Part shown: one piece after another, positions 43,214-50,955 of the stretch
How positions within the stretch are numbered: the first letter of the stretch is position 1
Layout of the letters: every line of letters begins with the position of its first letter
Source: Hyphomicrobiales bacterium
GTDB lineage: Bacteria; Pseudomonadota; Alphaproteobacteria; Rhizobiales; Rhizobiaceae
NCBI GenBank assembly: GCA_900468805.1
Contig: UEIF01000048.1
Coordinates: 62,001 to 126,000, forward strand
Length of the DNA stretch: 64,000 nucleotides
Direction of reading: 5' to 3'
Notes under the pieces: generated by a model
Seen by the model: the letters and a program-made list of their open reading frames with translations, nothing else
Databases searched by the model: none
Told to the model about the DNA's origin: nothing
Made by a program: the position numbers and the translations under genes

Positions 43214-44503
43214 CTACCGGTTGCCCTTGCCGCCGAACGTATAGCCGGTTTCGACTGTGCCCTTGCCGAACTTGTCGCGCAGCTTGTCCATCGCTGCCTC
43301 CGCCGCCGCACGCCGGCCGGACTGCTGGTCTATAAGATCGGGCGGATCGGCCCGGCCGGCATCGCCGAGATCGGTGACGCCGATGCCGATCAGGCGGAAT
43401 TTCGTGCCGTCCGTTTCCTTCTCCAGAAGGTCGAGGCCGGTACGGAAGATCTTGTCGGCAAGCTGTGTCGAATCCTCGAGCCGCCGGTTGCGGGTTCGTG
43501 ATTTGAAATCGGCTGTCTTCATCTTCAGCACGACCGTCTGGCCGGCAATGCCGTTCTTCTTCAGTCGCCAGGAAACTTTCTCCGAGAGATTGCGCAGGAT
43601 CGGTACCAGATCGTCGTGGCGCGAAATATCGTCGAAGAAAGTGGTCTCAGCCGAAACGCTCTTGGCGGCATCGTTGAGATGCACCTCCCGGTCGTCGATA
43701 CCGCGCGACAGGCGAGAAAGCCGTTGGCCGATGCTGCCATAGCGGCGCATCAGGTCGTTCTCCTGCATTTCCTGGAGTTGGCCGATCGTGCGGATGCCAT
43801 CGGCTTCGAGCGTCGCAGCGAAGGCCTTGCCGACGCCCCAGATGGTCGTTACCGGGCGAGGCGCCAGGAACTCGACGGCTTCCTCCTGCCCGATAACCGA
43901 AAAGCCGCGCGGCTTCTGTAAATCGGAGGCGACCTTGGCGAGGAACTTGCAGTAGGAGAGCCCGACCGAGACGGTGATGCCGATCTCCTTTTCGATGCGA
44001 CGGGCGAACTTTGCCAGCGTGCGGGCTGGCGGATCGTGATGCAGCCGTTCTGTGCCTTCGAGTTCCAGGAAGGCCTCGTCGATAGACAGGGGCTGCACGA
44101 GTGGCGTCAGCTCCTGCATCAGCGCGCGGACCTGCCGCCCGACTTGAACATATTTCTCCATATCAGGGCGGATGACGATCGCCTGCGGGCAGGCCTCGAG
44201 CGCCTTGAACATCGGCATGGCCGAGCGTACGCCGTGGATGCGTGCGATATAGCAGGCAGTGGAGACCACGCCTCGCTTGCCACCGCCGATAATCACAGGC
44301 TTGTCAGCGAGTTCCGGATTGTCGCGCTTCTCGACTGCGGCATAGAAAGCGTCGCAATCGATATGCGCGAGCGTCAGGTCATAGAGTTCTTTGTGACGTA
44401 CGAGACGCGGGCTGCCGCAGGCATGGCAGCGGCGCACGTCTCCCTTCTGCTCGGCAAGGCAGTCGCGACAGAAGCCGGGTGTCTTGTCAGATGCAGGCGC
44501 CAT
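43214..44503 (-). CDS. dinB: DNA polymerase IV with N-terminal zinc finger
   Basis: 429 residues from ATG 44503. Y-family polymerase: LAHIDCDAFYAAVEKRDNPEL with catalytic Asp residues, steric-gate region, YIARIHGVRSAMPMFKA, LSIDEAFLEL, and little-finger domain. Before the polymerase there is a 45-residue head with CRDC and CHAC (a four-cysteine zinc-binding pair), which E. coli DinB lacks. The C-terminus GYTFGGKGNR does not show a clear beta-clamp motif by eye. Translesion polymerase. One base separates its stop from the convergent TPR gene. Confidence 0.93.
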   Translation of the reverse strand: MAPASDKTPGFCRDCLAEQKGDVRRCHACGSPRLVRHKELYDLTLAHIDCDAFYAAVEKRDNPELADKPVIIGGGKRGVVSTACYIARIHGVRSAMPMFKALEACPQAIVIRPDMEKYVQVGRQVRALMQELTPLVQPLSIDEAFLELEGTERLHHDPPARTLAKFARRIEKEIGITVSVGLSYCKFLAKVASDLQKPRGFSVIGQEEAVEFLAPRPVTTIWGVGKAFAATLEADGIRTIGQLQEMQENDLMRRYGSIGQRLSRLSRGIDDREVHLNDAAKSVSAETTFFDDISRHDDLVPILRNLSEKVSWRLKKNGIAGQTVVLKMKTADFKSRTRNRRLEDSTQLADKIFRTGLDLLEKETDGTKFRLIGIGVTDLGDAGRADPPDLIDQQSGRRAAAEAAMDKLRDKFGKGTVETGYTFGGKGNR

Positions 44504-44572
44504 GTTGGGAACAAAGGTTGAACATCGCAACATTACGCCCTAAGCTTTCGAGTCTCAAGAGAGGAGGAGAGC

Positions 44573-45166
44573 TTGGCCGTGGATATCGATCTTCGTTTCG
44601 ACCCTGTCACGGCCGAACGCCGGGGCGACTTTGAAAAGCTGTTCGGCCCACAGGGTGCCTTTTATAATTGCTGGTGTGTGGCGTTGCGCCTGCCGCATGC
44701 CGTCCGCACGAAGATGGAGTCTTTGGAGCGCAAGGCCCATATGCAGGGTCGAATCGCGGCCGGGCCGCCGCCGGGCATCCTCTGTTATGTCGAAGGCGAG
44801 CCGGTAGCCTGGGTGCAGGTCGGACCGCGCCATGATGTGCCGCAGTTCAATTCGCCGCGCACGGTCTCGCGGCCGTTGGAGGAGGGCGATGCGCATGATC
44901 CCTCGATCTGGGCAGTCAGCTGTTTCTTCCTGCTGCCGAAGCTGCGCGGCAAAGGGCTGAGCCATAGATTGCTTGCCGGAGCCATCGATTATGCCCGCAG
45001 CCAGGGCGCGCGATTGCTGGAGGCCTGTCCGATCGACCATGTGAAGCAGTCGAAATCCGTCACCCTTTGCATCGGCTCGACGGCGATTTTCGATACGGCC
45101 GGTTTCGAGACGATCGCGCGGCGAAAGGACGGCCGGCCGCTCATGCGGCTGGATTTGCGCGTTTGA
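44573..45166 (+). CDS. GNAT-family N-acetyltransferase
   Basis: 197 residues starting at TTG 44573, chosen because the perfect GAGGAGGAG site sits just before it. Acetyl-CoA site LLPKLRGKGLSHRLLAGAIDYARSQG is clear, and a short CWC motif near residue 34 (YNCWCVAL) is typical of one GNAT subgroup. The 3' end overlaps the convergent HAD gene by 26 bases. Substrate unknown. Confidence 0.85.
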   Translation: MAVDIDLRFDPVTAERRGDFEKLFGPQGAFYNCWCVALRLPHAVRTKMESLERKAHMQGRIAAGPPPGILCYVEGEPVAWVQVGPRHDVPQFNSPRTVSRPLEEGDAHDPSIWAVSCFFLLPKLRGKGLSHRLLAGAIDYARSQGARLLEACPIDHVKQSKSVTLCIGSTAIFDTAGFETIARRKDGRPLMRLDLRV

Positions 45167-45815
45167 CGGGGCCTGCCGCGAGATGCTGGTCGATGAGTTC
45201 GGAGGCATGTGCCCAGTCTCGCGCCCGCATAATATCCTCGGCGGCCACCGGCGCGAAGCGGTGGACGGGCGAGTCCGGCATGAGATGGATGAGCAGACAA
45301 TCGGCCACGTGCTCCTTCACGGAATGCAGGTTCCGCGCCATATCGTCGATAAAGATGACAGGAAGGTCGCGGCCACCATGCAGTGCCTGCACAATCGGAC
45401 CCTTCGGCTGCTCGCTGGCCAGCAGCGGGAAGTTCAGACCGGTGCTGTCGAGAAGGCGGCGGCGATGCGCGGAAAATTGCGGCGGCATCGCGGTAAGGAA
45501 CAGGACGTCGGCGTCATCAGACAGGCGTTCGAGTGTCGAAACGACCGGATCGAACGGCGTCTGCCAGCTTTCCTGGGCCTCGAAGAATTCGAGGATCAAC
45601 CGGCTGACATGCTGATCCTCGAGCGCAAGCCCGTCGGCGAGCGAGACGATGTTGCCGTGGAGGCGGAAGGAACGCGGCAGGAATTCGTGGCCGAGGCTTT
45701 TGAGGTACAGTTGAAAAGGATCGATGAATTGCAGTACCACATCATCGACATCGCAGACGATGAGCGGCCTGTCGCCAAGGCGGATATGCGAGATGTCGAG
45801 TTCGGCGCTCACCAT
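45141..45815 (-). CDS. HAD-superfamily hydrolase
   Basis: 224 residues from ATG 45815. Haloacid-dehalogenase motifs: VCDVDDVVL (motif I, DxD nucleophile), FLTAMPP (motif II Thr), KGPIV (Lys) and VIFIDDMARN (motif IV acids). Cytosolic phosphatase-type enzyme with unknown substrate. Its start overlaps the stop of the DUF3572 gene (TGATG), so the two are co-translated. Confidence 0.85.
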   Translation of the reverse strand: MVSAELDISHIRLGDRPLIVCDVDDVVLQFIDPFQLYLKSLGHEFLPRSFRLHGNIVSLADGLALEDQHVSRLILEFFEAQESWQTPFDPVVSTLERLSDDADVLFLTAMPPQFSAHRRRLLDSTGLNFPLLASEQPKGPIVQALHGGRDLPVIFIDDMARNLHSVKEHVADCLLIHLMPDSPVHRFAPVAAEDIMRARDWAHASELIDQHLAAGPVKRANPAA

Positions 45816-46141
45816 CAGTATTCTCCGGAATCGAGACCCGGCGGCGAGAAGTGGCGCCATGCCGCCGTCAGCGCCTCCGGTGTCGTGCCTGTAGCCTCGC
45901 AGAAGGCGATCGCCGTCGGCTCGTGGTTCATGAGGAAATCGAGCATGCCGGCCAAAAAGCCGGGATCGTTGATGGCATTACGCACCTGCTGCGCTTCGAC
46001 GCCGGTCAGTGCCAGGAAGCGGCCGAAGAGATCTGGGTCGTTCGCCAGCCAGCCGAGCACGGCAATGGCCGTTTCTTGCGGAGCGGCTGCCGCCGCAAGT
46101 TGTTTCGAAGTCTTGAAGTTGCTTTGCATTGCGGCGGTCAA
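45815..46141 (-). CDS. DUF3572 family protein
   Basis: 108 residues if the TTG at 46141 is used, which has AAAGG just upstream; the ATG at 46129 (104 residues) has no close ribosome-binding site. Core LGWLANDPDLFGRFLALTGVEAQQVRNAINDPGFLAGMLDFLMNHE-type helices followed by a FCEATGTTPE segment mark DUF3572, a rhizobial family of unknown function. Divergent from divK. Confidence 0.85.
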   Translation of the reverse strand: MTAAMQSNFKTSKQLAAAAAPQETAIAVLGWLANDPDLFGRFLALTGVEAQQVRNAINDPGFLAGMLDFLMNHEPTAIAFCEATGTTPEALTAAWRHFSPPGLDSGEY

Positions 46142-46261
46142 GTTACCTTTTTTTCAACCAAATACCGGTAGTTTGCACTATCGGTTTCATGGAGCCATTT
46201 GTCAGCTAATGTCTTTTCAAGAGACATCTGGCTTCAAGAACGGACGTAAGGACAGCTTGTC

Positions 46262-46633
46262 ATGCCCAAACAGGTGATGATTGTAGAAGATAACGAGCTC
46301 AACATGAAGCTCTTTCGCGACCTCATCGAGGCCTCGGGCTATACCACGATCCAGACCCGTAATGGCATGGAAGCGCTTGATCTTGCTCGCAAACATCGCC
46401 CTGATCTTATTCTTATGGATATTCAGCTTCCGGAAGTGTCCGGCCTTGAAGTGACAAAATGGCTGAAGGAAGACGACGAACTCCACGTGATCCCGGTCAT
46501 TGCCGTCACCGCATTCGCCATGAAGGGCGACGAGGAACGGATTCGTCAGGGCGGCTGTGAGGCCTATGTCTCAAAGCCGATCTCCGTTCCAAAATTCATT
46601 GAAACGATCAAAACTTATTTGGGCGACGCCTGA
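46262..46633 (+). CDS. divK: Cell-cycle response regulator DivK
   Basis: 123 residues, a stand-alone receiver domain. Acidic pocket VEDN (Glu9, Asp10), phosphoacceptor Asp53 in LILMDIQLPEV, Thr83 and Lys105 (YVSKPI). DivK is phosphorylated by DivJ/PleC-type kinases and blocks the CckA-CtrA branch, setting cell polarity and the cell cycle in alphaproteobacteria. Immediately upstream of pleD, the conserved order. Confidence 0.97.
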   Translation: MPKQVMIVEDNELNMKLFRDLIEASGYTTIQTRNGMEALDLARKHRPDLILMDIQLPEVSGLEVTKWLKEDDELHVIPVIAVTAFAMKGDEERIRQGGCEAYVSKPISVPKFIETIKTYLGDA

Positions 46634-46650
46634 GGCATCGGAAAAGATTC

Positions 46651-48024
46651 ATGACTGCGCGAATACTGGTGGTTGACGATATTCCGGCGAATGTGAAGCT
46701 GCTCGAAGCGCGGCTGCTGGCCGAATATTTCGACGTACTGACCGCAGCCGACGGCCACGAGGCGCTGGCGATCTGCGACCGCAACCAGGTCGATCTCATC
46801 CTGCTCGACATCATGATGCCCGGCATCGACGGCTTCGAAGTCTGCGAGCGGCTGAAGGCCAATCCGAAGACTGCCCATATTCCCGTCGTCATGGTCACCG
46901 CGCTGGACCAGCCCGCCGACCGTGTGCGTGGCCTGAAGGTCGGCGCCGACGACTTCCTGACCAAGCCGGTCAACGACCTGCAACTGATCTCCCGGGTGAA
47001 GAGCCTGCTGCGCCTGAAGACGTTGAGCGACGAACTTCGTATGCGCGCCGAGACGGCCCATACGATGGGCTTGGATGAACTGATGCGAGCCGGCGACGGT
47101 CGCTACGACGAGGCGGGACAGATATTATTGGTCGACAGCCGCGCCAACTCGCAGGAACGCATTATCAGGGCGCTGAAGCCCGTTGCCGATGTTGTCGCCA
47201 TTTCCGATCCGCAGGCTGCCCTTTTCGAAGCGGCCGAGAGCGCATTCGAACTTGTCATCGTCAACGCCAATTTCGATGACTACGACCCGCTGCGACTCTG
47301 CTCGCAATTTCGCTCGCTGGAGCGGACCCGTTTCCTGCCGATCCTGATCATCACGGAGCAGGGCTCCGATGAAATGGTGATCCGCGCGCTCGATCTCGGC
47401 GTTAACGACTATATCGTCCGCCCCGTCGATCCGAACGAGCTGGTCGCCCGCAGCCTGACGCAGATCCGACGCAAGCGCTACAACGACCGCCTGCGCGCCA
47501 GCGTCAAGCAGACGATCGAGCTCGCCGTCACCGATCCGCTGACCGGCCTCAACAACCGCCGTTATCTCGACAACCATCTCAACGTGCTCTTCAACCGTTC
47601 GATGGCCCGCGGCCGGCCGCTCTCGGTCCTGATCACCGATATCGACAGGTTCAAGCACGTCAACGATACCTATGGCCATGACGGTGGCGACCAGGTGCTG
47701 AAGGAATTTGCAAACCGCGTGCGCTCGACCGTTCGTGGCGCTGATCTCGCCTGCCGTTATGGCGGGGAGGAATTTGTCGTTGTCATGCCGGACACCTCGC
47801 CGGAAGTCGCCGCGGCCGTTGCCGAGCGGCTGCGCGCGGCGATCGAAAGCACGCCGTTCCTGCTGAGGTCGTCGGGCGAAACGCTGAGTATTACGGCCTC
47901 TTTCGGCATATCCTCGCGTATCGCCTCGGTCATAACGCCCGACCAGCTCATGAAGCAGGCAGACCTTGCGCTCTATGAGGCGAAGAACACCGGGCGCAAC
48001 CGCGTCGTGGCCTCAGCCGCCTGA
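46651..48024 (+). CDS. pleD: Diguanylate cyclase response regulator PleD
   Basis: 457 residues. First receiver domain with Asp53 (LILLDIMMPGID); second receiver-like domain about residues 150-280 whose acceptor position reads VIVNANFDD, lacking the Asp, as in Caulobacter PleD where it is a dimer adaptor. C-terminal GGDEF domain with active-site YGGEEF and the inhibitory RxxD site (RGAD) five residues before it. Makes cyclic-di-GMP on phosphorylation. A GATTC methylation-type site lies right before the ATG. Confidence 0.97.
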   Translation: MTARILVVDDIPANVKLLEARLLAEYFDVLTAADGHEALAICDRNQVDLILLDIMMPGIDGFEVCERLKANPKTAHIPVVMVTALDQPADRVRGLKVGADDFLTKPVNDLQLISRVKSLLRLKTLSDELRMRAETAHTMGLDELMRAGDGRYDEAGQILLVDSRANSQERIIRALKPVADVVAISDPQAALFEAAESAFELVIVNANFDDYDPLRLCSQFRSLERTRFLPILIITEQGSDEMVIRALDLGVNDYIVRPVDPNELVARSLTQIRRKRYNDRLRASVKQTIELAVTDPLTGLNNRRYLDNHLNVLFNRSMARGRPLSVLITDIDRFKHVNDTYGHDGGDQVLKEFANRVRSTVRGADLACRYGGEEFVVVMPDTSPEVAAAVAERLRAAIESTPFLLRSSGETLSITASFGISSRIASVITPDQLMKQADLALYEAKNTGRNRVVASAA

Positions 48025-48498
48025 CGATACGGCGCTCCGTAACGCGTCGCTTTCGGTTATCCACTGGGGGTAGCTGGACCTTACGAATATTTAATGTTGA
48101 GTGGCTGCAACGAGGAGGCTTGCTTTTCAAGCCGATAGCGAAAAAATGAACTTTAAAGCCTGTTTCTTCCGATGACATACATCGCCTGCGCCCGAAAGAG
48201 AGAGGCAATGAATGAAGAAAGAAGAGCGAACTATAACCGCCGCATGGGTAACTTGTCCGCGTAAGTCGTATTTCGGAACACGTAACGCCGGCGCCTTACG
48301 CAAGGGTAGGGGCGGCCGTGTTATTGTAATATATTTATCGAATTCTTGGCAGGGGCAGATATTGTCCTCTTGGTAAAAGAGAACTGGATGTTTCTTTACA
48401 TGTACCAAAACTGGACTTTTAACCATAGAATCATGCCTTGAAATTTTACCATTAAGAATTTGTTGATTTTCTTTCATTTTTGCGCAAATTATCGGCTT

Positions 48499-48690
48499 AG
48501 AACAGAAAACGCTCCCATGGAGGAGCCGTCGATACCCCATGATGCTCAGGTCCGCCGCATCTCCTGGGTCGTGGGGTCGGTCGGCTGGTACGCAATTTAA
48601 ACGGTTCCTCGTGCCGTTTTGCATGCTGGCCGACCCCCTTTTCGTAAAAACGCCGTCACTTCCCGAAGATGGAAGGGCGGCGTTTTTCTT
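48499..48690 (+). ncRNA. Candidate structured small RNA upstream of rpmG (strand uncertain)
   Basis: Four successive stem-loops. GCTCC-CATGGA-GGAGC begins at 48511. ACCCCATGA...CAGG pairs with CCTG...GTGGGGT around 48534-48577. GGGGTCGG...CCGACCCC follows at about 48573-48638 and ends in CTTTTCG. AAAAACGCCG...CGGCGTTTTT (48646-48687) has a T-rich tail. A weak promoter (TTGATT at 48463) lies upstream. The first hairpin read in reverse ends in GTTTTCTGTT, so a reverse transcript is also possible. Not matched to a named family. Confidence 0.35.
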
Positions 48691-48729
48691 GTTTGCGCTA
48701 ACATTGCCTTATGCGAGCCCAGTACAAAC

Positions 48730-48766
48730 AAAAAGCGCGCAACCCGAGGGCGCGCGCTTTTTTGAA
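48730..48766. terminator. Two-way intrinsic terminator downstream of rpmG
   Basis: AAAAAGCGCGC / GCGCGCTTTTTT stem with an 11-base loop. T-runs exist on both strands; on the reverse strand it sits 22 bases after the rpmG stop. Confidence 0.88.
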
Positions 48767-48787
48767 AAAACCGTGAGATCAGGTAAA

Positions 48788-48955
48788 TTACTTGATCTTG
48801 GTTTCCTTGAACTCGACATGCTTCTTAGCAACCGGGTCGTACTTGGTCTTCGTCATCTTGTCCGTCATCGTACGGCTGTTCTTCGTCGTGACGTAGAAGA
48901 AACCAGTGTCGGCCGTCGACAGAAGCTTGATCTTAATAGTGGTAGCCTTGGCCAT
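48788..48955 (-). CDS. rpmG: 50S ribosomal protein L33
   Basis: 55 residues. Begins MAKATTIKIKLLSTADTGFF and continues YVTTKNSRTMTDKMTKTKYD to a VEFKETKIK end, the standard alphaproteobacterial L33, without the zinc-binding cysteines. AGGA lies before the ATG and a terminator after the stop. Large-subunit ribosomal protein. Its length puts it under common gene-finding cut-offs. Confidence 0.96.
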   Translation of the reverse strand: MAKATTIKIKLLSTADTGFFYVTTKNSRTMTDKMTKTKYDPVAKKHVEFKETKIK

Positions 48956-49048
48956 GGTCGTCCTGCCTTTAAGAAAATGAAAGCCGTGGAAAGCCGGATA
49001 GGCTCCACGGCAAATTCTGGCGCGAAACTACGAATCTAGCCCGAAAAG

Positions 49049-50233
49049 TCAAGCCCGCTTTCCGAGGAAAAGCAGTCTTATGCCGGCGAGCAGGGCATAA
49101 AGCCCGAAGAAGCAGGCAATTGCCCAGGCAAAACCGTTGTTTCCGGCAACATCGATGGCCGCGCCGATCGCCTGCGGACCGGCAACGGTGCCGACCGCAT
49201 AACAGAAAACGAAGGCCGCATTGGCTGCCGCAAGGTCCGAGCCTGTCAGTCGCGAGCCGAGATGGCTGAGTCCGACTGTGTAGAGGCCGGAGACGCAACC
49301 GCCCCAGAAAACCAGAAGCCCGGCCATGAGAAGCCAGTTATCGACGAGGATCGGCAGCATCATCGTGCCGATGAAACCGGTGAACGCCATCAGAACGAGC
49401 AGGGGACGCTTGTCCTTGATGCGGTCCGAAAGCAATCCGAGCGGGATCTGGAAGATGACGTTGCCGACACCCATCATGGTGAGCAGCAGGGCCGCCTGCG
49501 ATTCCGTGAAATGTGCACGCACCGCAAAGATCGGAAAGAGCGAGAGGCCGCCGGCTTCGACCGCACCGAATATGAAGACGGCTGCAGTCGCGGTCGGCAC
49601 CAGGAAGACGTAGCGCATGAAATGCAGCTCCGGCTTCTCGTCCAGGACAGGGCTTTCATGTCGGGCGATGAAAATCGGGATCGCGGCCAAGAGGATCGCA
49701 AAGGCACCGACCAGGAAGGGCAGGATGCCGTCGCTGCCGAGCAGCGAGAAGATCAGCGGGCCGGCTGCAAAACCGAGTGAAAGGACGGTCGCGTAGATGC
49801 CGAGCACGAAGCCGCGTTTGGAAGGCGGCGAGGCCGCGTTGATCCAGAATTCAGAGAGGATGAAGAGTGTGGTCGTGGCGCCGTGGAAGGCGAAGCGCAG
49901 CGGAAACCACATCCAGAAGTCCTGCGCGTAGTAGAAGCCGAGCGCGCTGAATGCCGAGATCAGTACCGCCCACAGCATGGTGGGCGCCACCCCGTATTTA
50001 TGCGCCAGCTTGGTGGTGATCGGCGCTGCTGCCATCGCTGCTACGCCGGCCATGGCCGTATTGAGACCGATGAGGGTGGAGGAGATGCCGCGCTTTTCGA
50101 GAATGATGCTCAGAAGAGGAAGTCCCAGGCCGATCGCGATGCCAACGGCGGAAATGGACGAGACGGCTGCCACCAGAGAAGGCCAATGGATTTCCTCGAC
50201 ATCGCCCGGTGTGCCGTTTCTCGGCTGAGACAT
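49049..50233 (-). CDS. MFS transporter, YcaD-like
   Basis: 394 residues with 12 hydrophobic helices. The pattern GLGLPLLSIILEKRGISSTLIGLNTAMAG, FWINAASPPSKRGFVLGIYATVLSLGFAAGP and a central motif-A-like LGLLSDRIKDKRPLL fits the YcaD/CsbX-type group of the major facilitator superfamily. Inner-membrane transporter of unknown substrate. A short perfect inverted repeat lies 24 bases before the ATG. Confidence 0.88.
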   Translation of the reverse strand: MSQPRNGTPGDVEEIHWPSLVAAVSSISAVGIAIGLGLPLLSIILEKRGISSTLIGLNTAMAGVAAMAAAPITTKLAHKYGVAPTMLWAVLISAFSALGFYYAQDFWMWFPLRFAFHGATTTLFILSEFWINAASPPSKRGFVLGIYATVLSLGFAAGPLIFSLLGSDGILPFLVGAFAILLAAIPIFIARHESPVLDEKPELHFMRYVFLVPTATAAVFIFGAVEAGGLSLFPIFAVRAHFTESQAALLLTMMGVGNVIFQIPLGLLSDRIKDKRPLLVLMAFTGFIGTMMLPILVDNWLLMAGLLVFWGGCVSGLYTVGLSHLGSRLTGSDLAAANAAFVFCYAVGTVAGPQAIGAAIDVAGNNGFAWAIACFFGLYALLAGIRLLFLGKRA

Positions 50234-50256
50234 TTATCCATCCTTAGAGAAGTATG

Positions 50257-50271
50257 CGGACGAATCGTCCG
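50257..50271. repeat. Inverted repeat in the MFS leader
   Basis: CGGACGA-A-TCGTCCG, two perfect 7-base arms about one base, upstream of the reverse-strand transporter. Could be an operator or a small mRNA hairpin. The rest of the 250-base gap shows nothing I recognise. Confidence 0.5.
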
Positions 50272-50483
50272 TCTGGTGCCACATAGAAAGACATAGACAT
50301 GCCAAATCCGAGTGACGGGCAGGGTTCATAATATTTCGGGCGTTCGTCGGCAATTCCTGGAGTGTAAGCCTTCCCCGCACAAGAAATGATTACCGCTTCG
50401 ATCTGCTGCAGATAGTCGGCTACAGGCCGTGGCGCTTAGGTCGCTGCCACTACACGCGAAATATGTCTGTAAGGTGAAGGTGT

Positions 50484-50936
50484 TCAAGCTTGCCGGCCGG
50501 GTATGTCGTATTCATCATGTTCGTCGTCGTCGCCGCCGAAACCATGCATCCTCAGCGCCCACTGCAGGCCTATGACGCCGCCCTTGATCGGCTGGATCGA
50601 GACGAGTGCGGTGATGATGGTGATCGGCGCCCAGATGGCGAGATGTGCCCAGACCGGTAGCACGAAGGCCATGTCCGTCAGCATGAAGCCACCGATCACG
50701 ACGTGGCCGATCACGAAGATGACAAGATAAGGCGGCAGGTCGTCGGCGCGCTGGTGGTACATAGCCTCGCCGCAGGCGGCGCAATGATCGACGGGTTTGA
50801 GGAAGGCTCTGAACAGCTTGCCGACGCCGCAGGCCGGACAGCGGTTGAGCATGCCGCGCATGATGGAGCGTCCGAGCGGGCGCTCTGCATCGGGCGTATC
50901 CCCGTAGCGGACGACCTCGTCTGTCGGTGTGCTCAT
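50484..50936 (-). CDS. DUF983 family protein
   Basis: 150 residues from ATG 50936. Two CxxC pairs (NRCPACGVGKLFR and DHCAACGEAMYH) form a zinc ribbon on the cytoplasmic side, followed by two transmembrane helices (YLVIFVIGHVVIGGFML and HLAIWAPITIITALVSI), the DUF983 layout. Family members in alphaproteobacteria often sit near cytochrome or RNase R genes; function unknown. Directly downstream of rnr, so probably cotranscribed. Confidence 0.88.
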   Translation of the reverse strand: MSTPTDEVVRYGDTPDAERPLGRSIMRGMLNRCPACGVGKLFRAFLKPVDHCAACGEAMYHQRADDLPPYLVIFVIGHVVIGGFMLTDMAFVLPVWAHLAIWAPITIITALVSIQPIKGGVIGLQWALRMHGFGGDDDEHDEYDIPGRQA

Positions 50937-50955
50937 AGGTCTTTCCTTTCCGGAA

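Larger units (their letters stand above)
48025..48787. other. 763-base gap between convergent pleD and rpmG
   Basis: No protein gene is convincing here. A reverse frame of 165 codons and several forward frames under 25 codons have no family likeness. The first half is relatively AT-rich with a small hairpin GGCTTG-CTTTT-CAAGCC (48117-48133) and TTGGTA...TACCAA (48370-48408). The second half is a dense series of GC-rich hairpins described as an RNA candidate. Confidence 0.6.

Noticed and set aside
48208..48264. 18-codon ORF MNEERRANYNRRMGNLSA with a purine-rich stretch upstream
   Set aside because: Too short and without any supporting context; kept only as a note.
48127..48624. Reverse-strand ORF of 165 codons between pleD and rpmG
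   Set aside because: No family likeness, unusual composition, and it runs through the hairpin-rich region; more likely chance.
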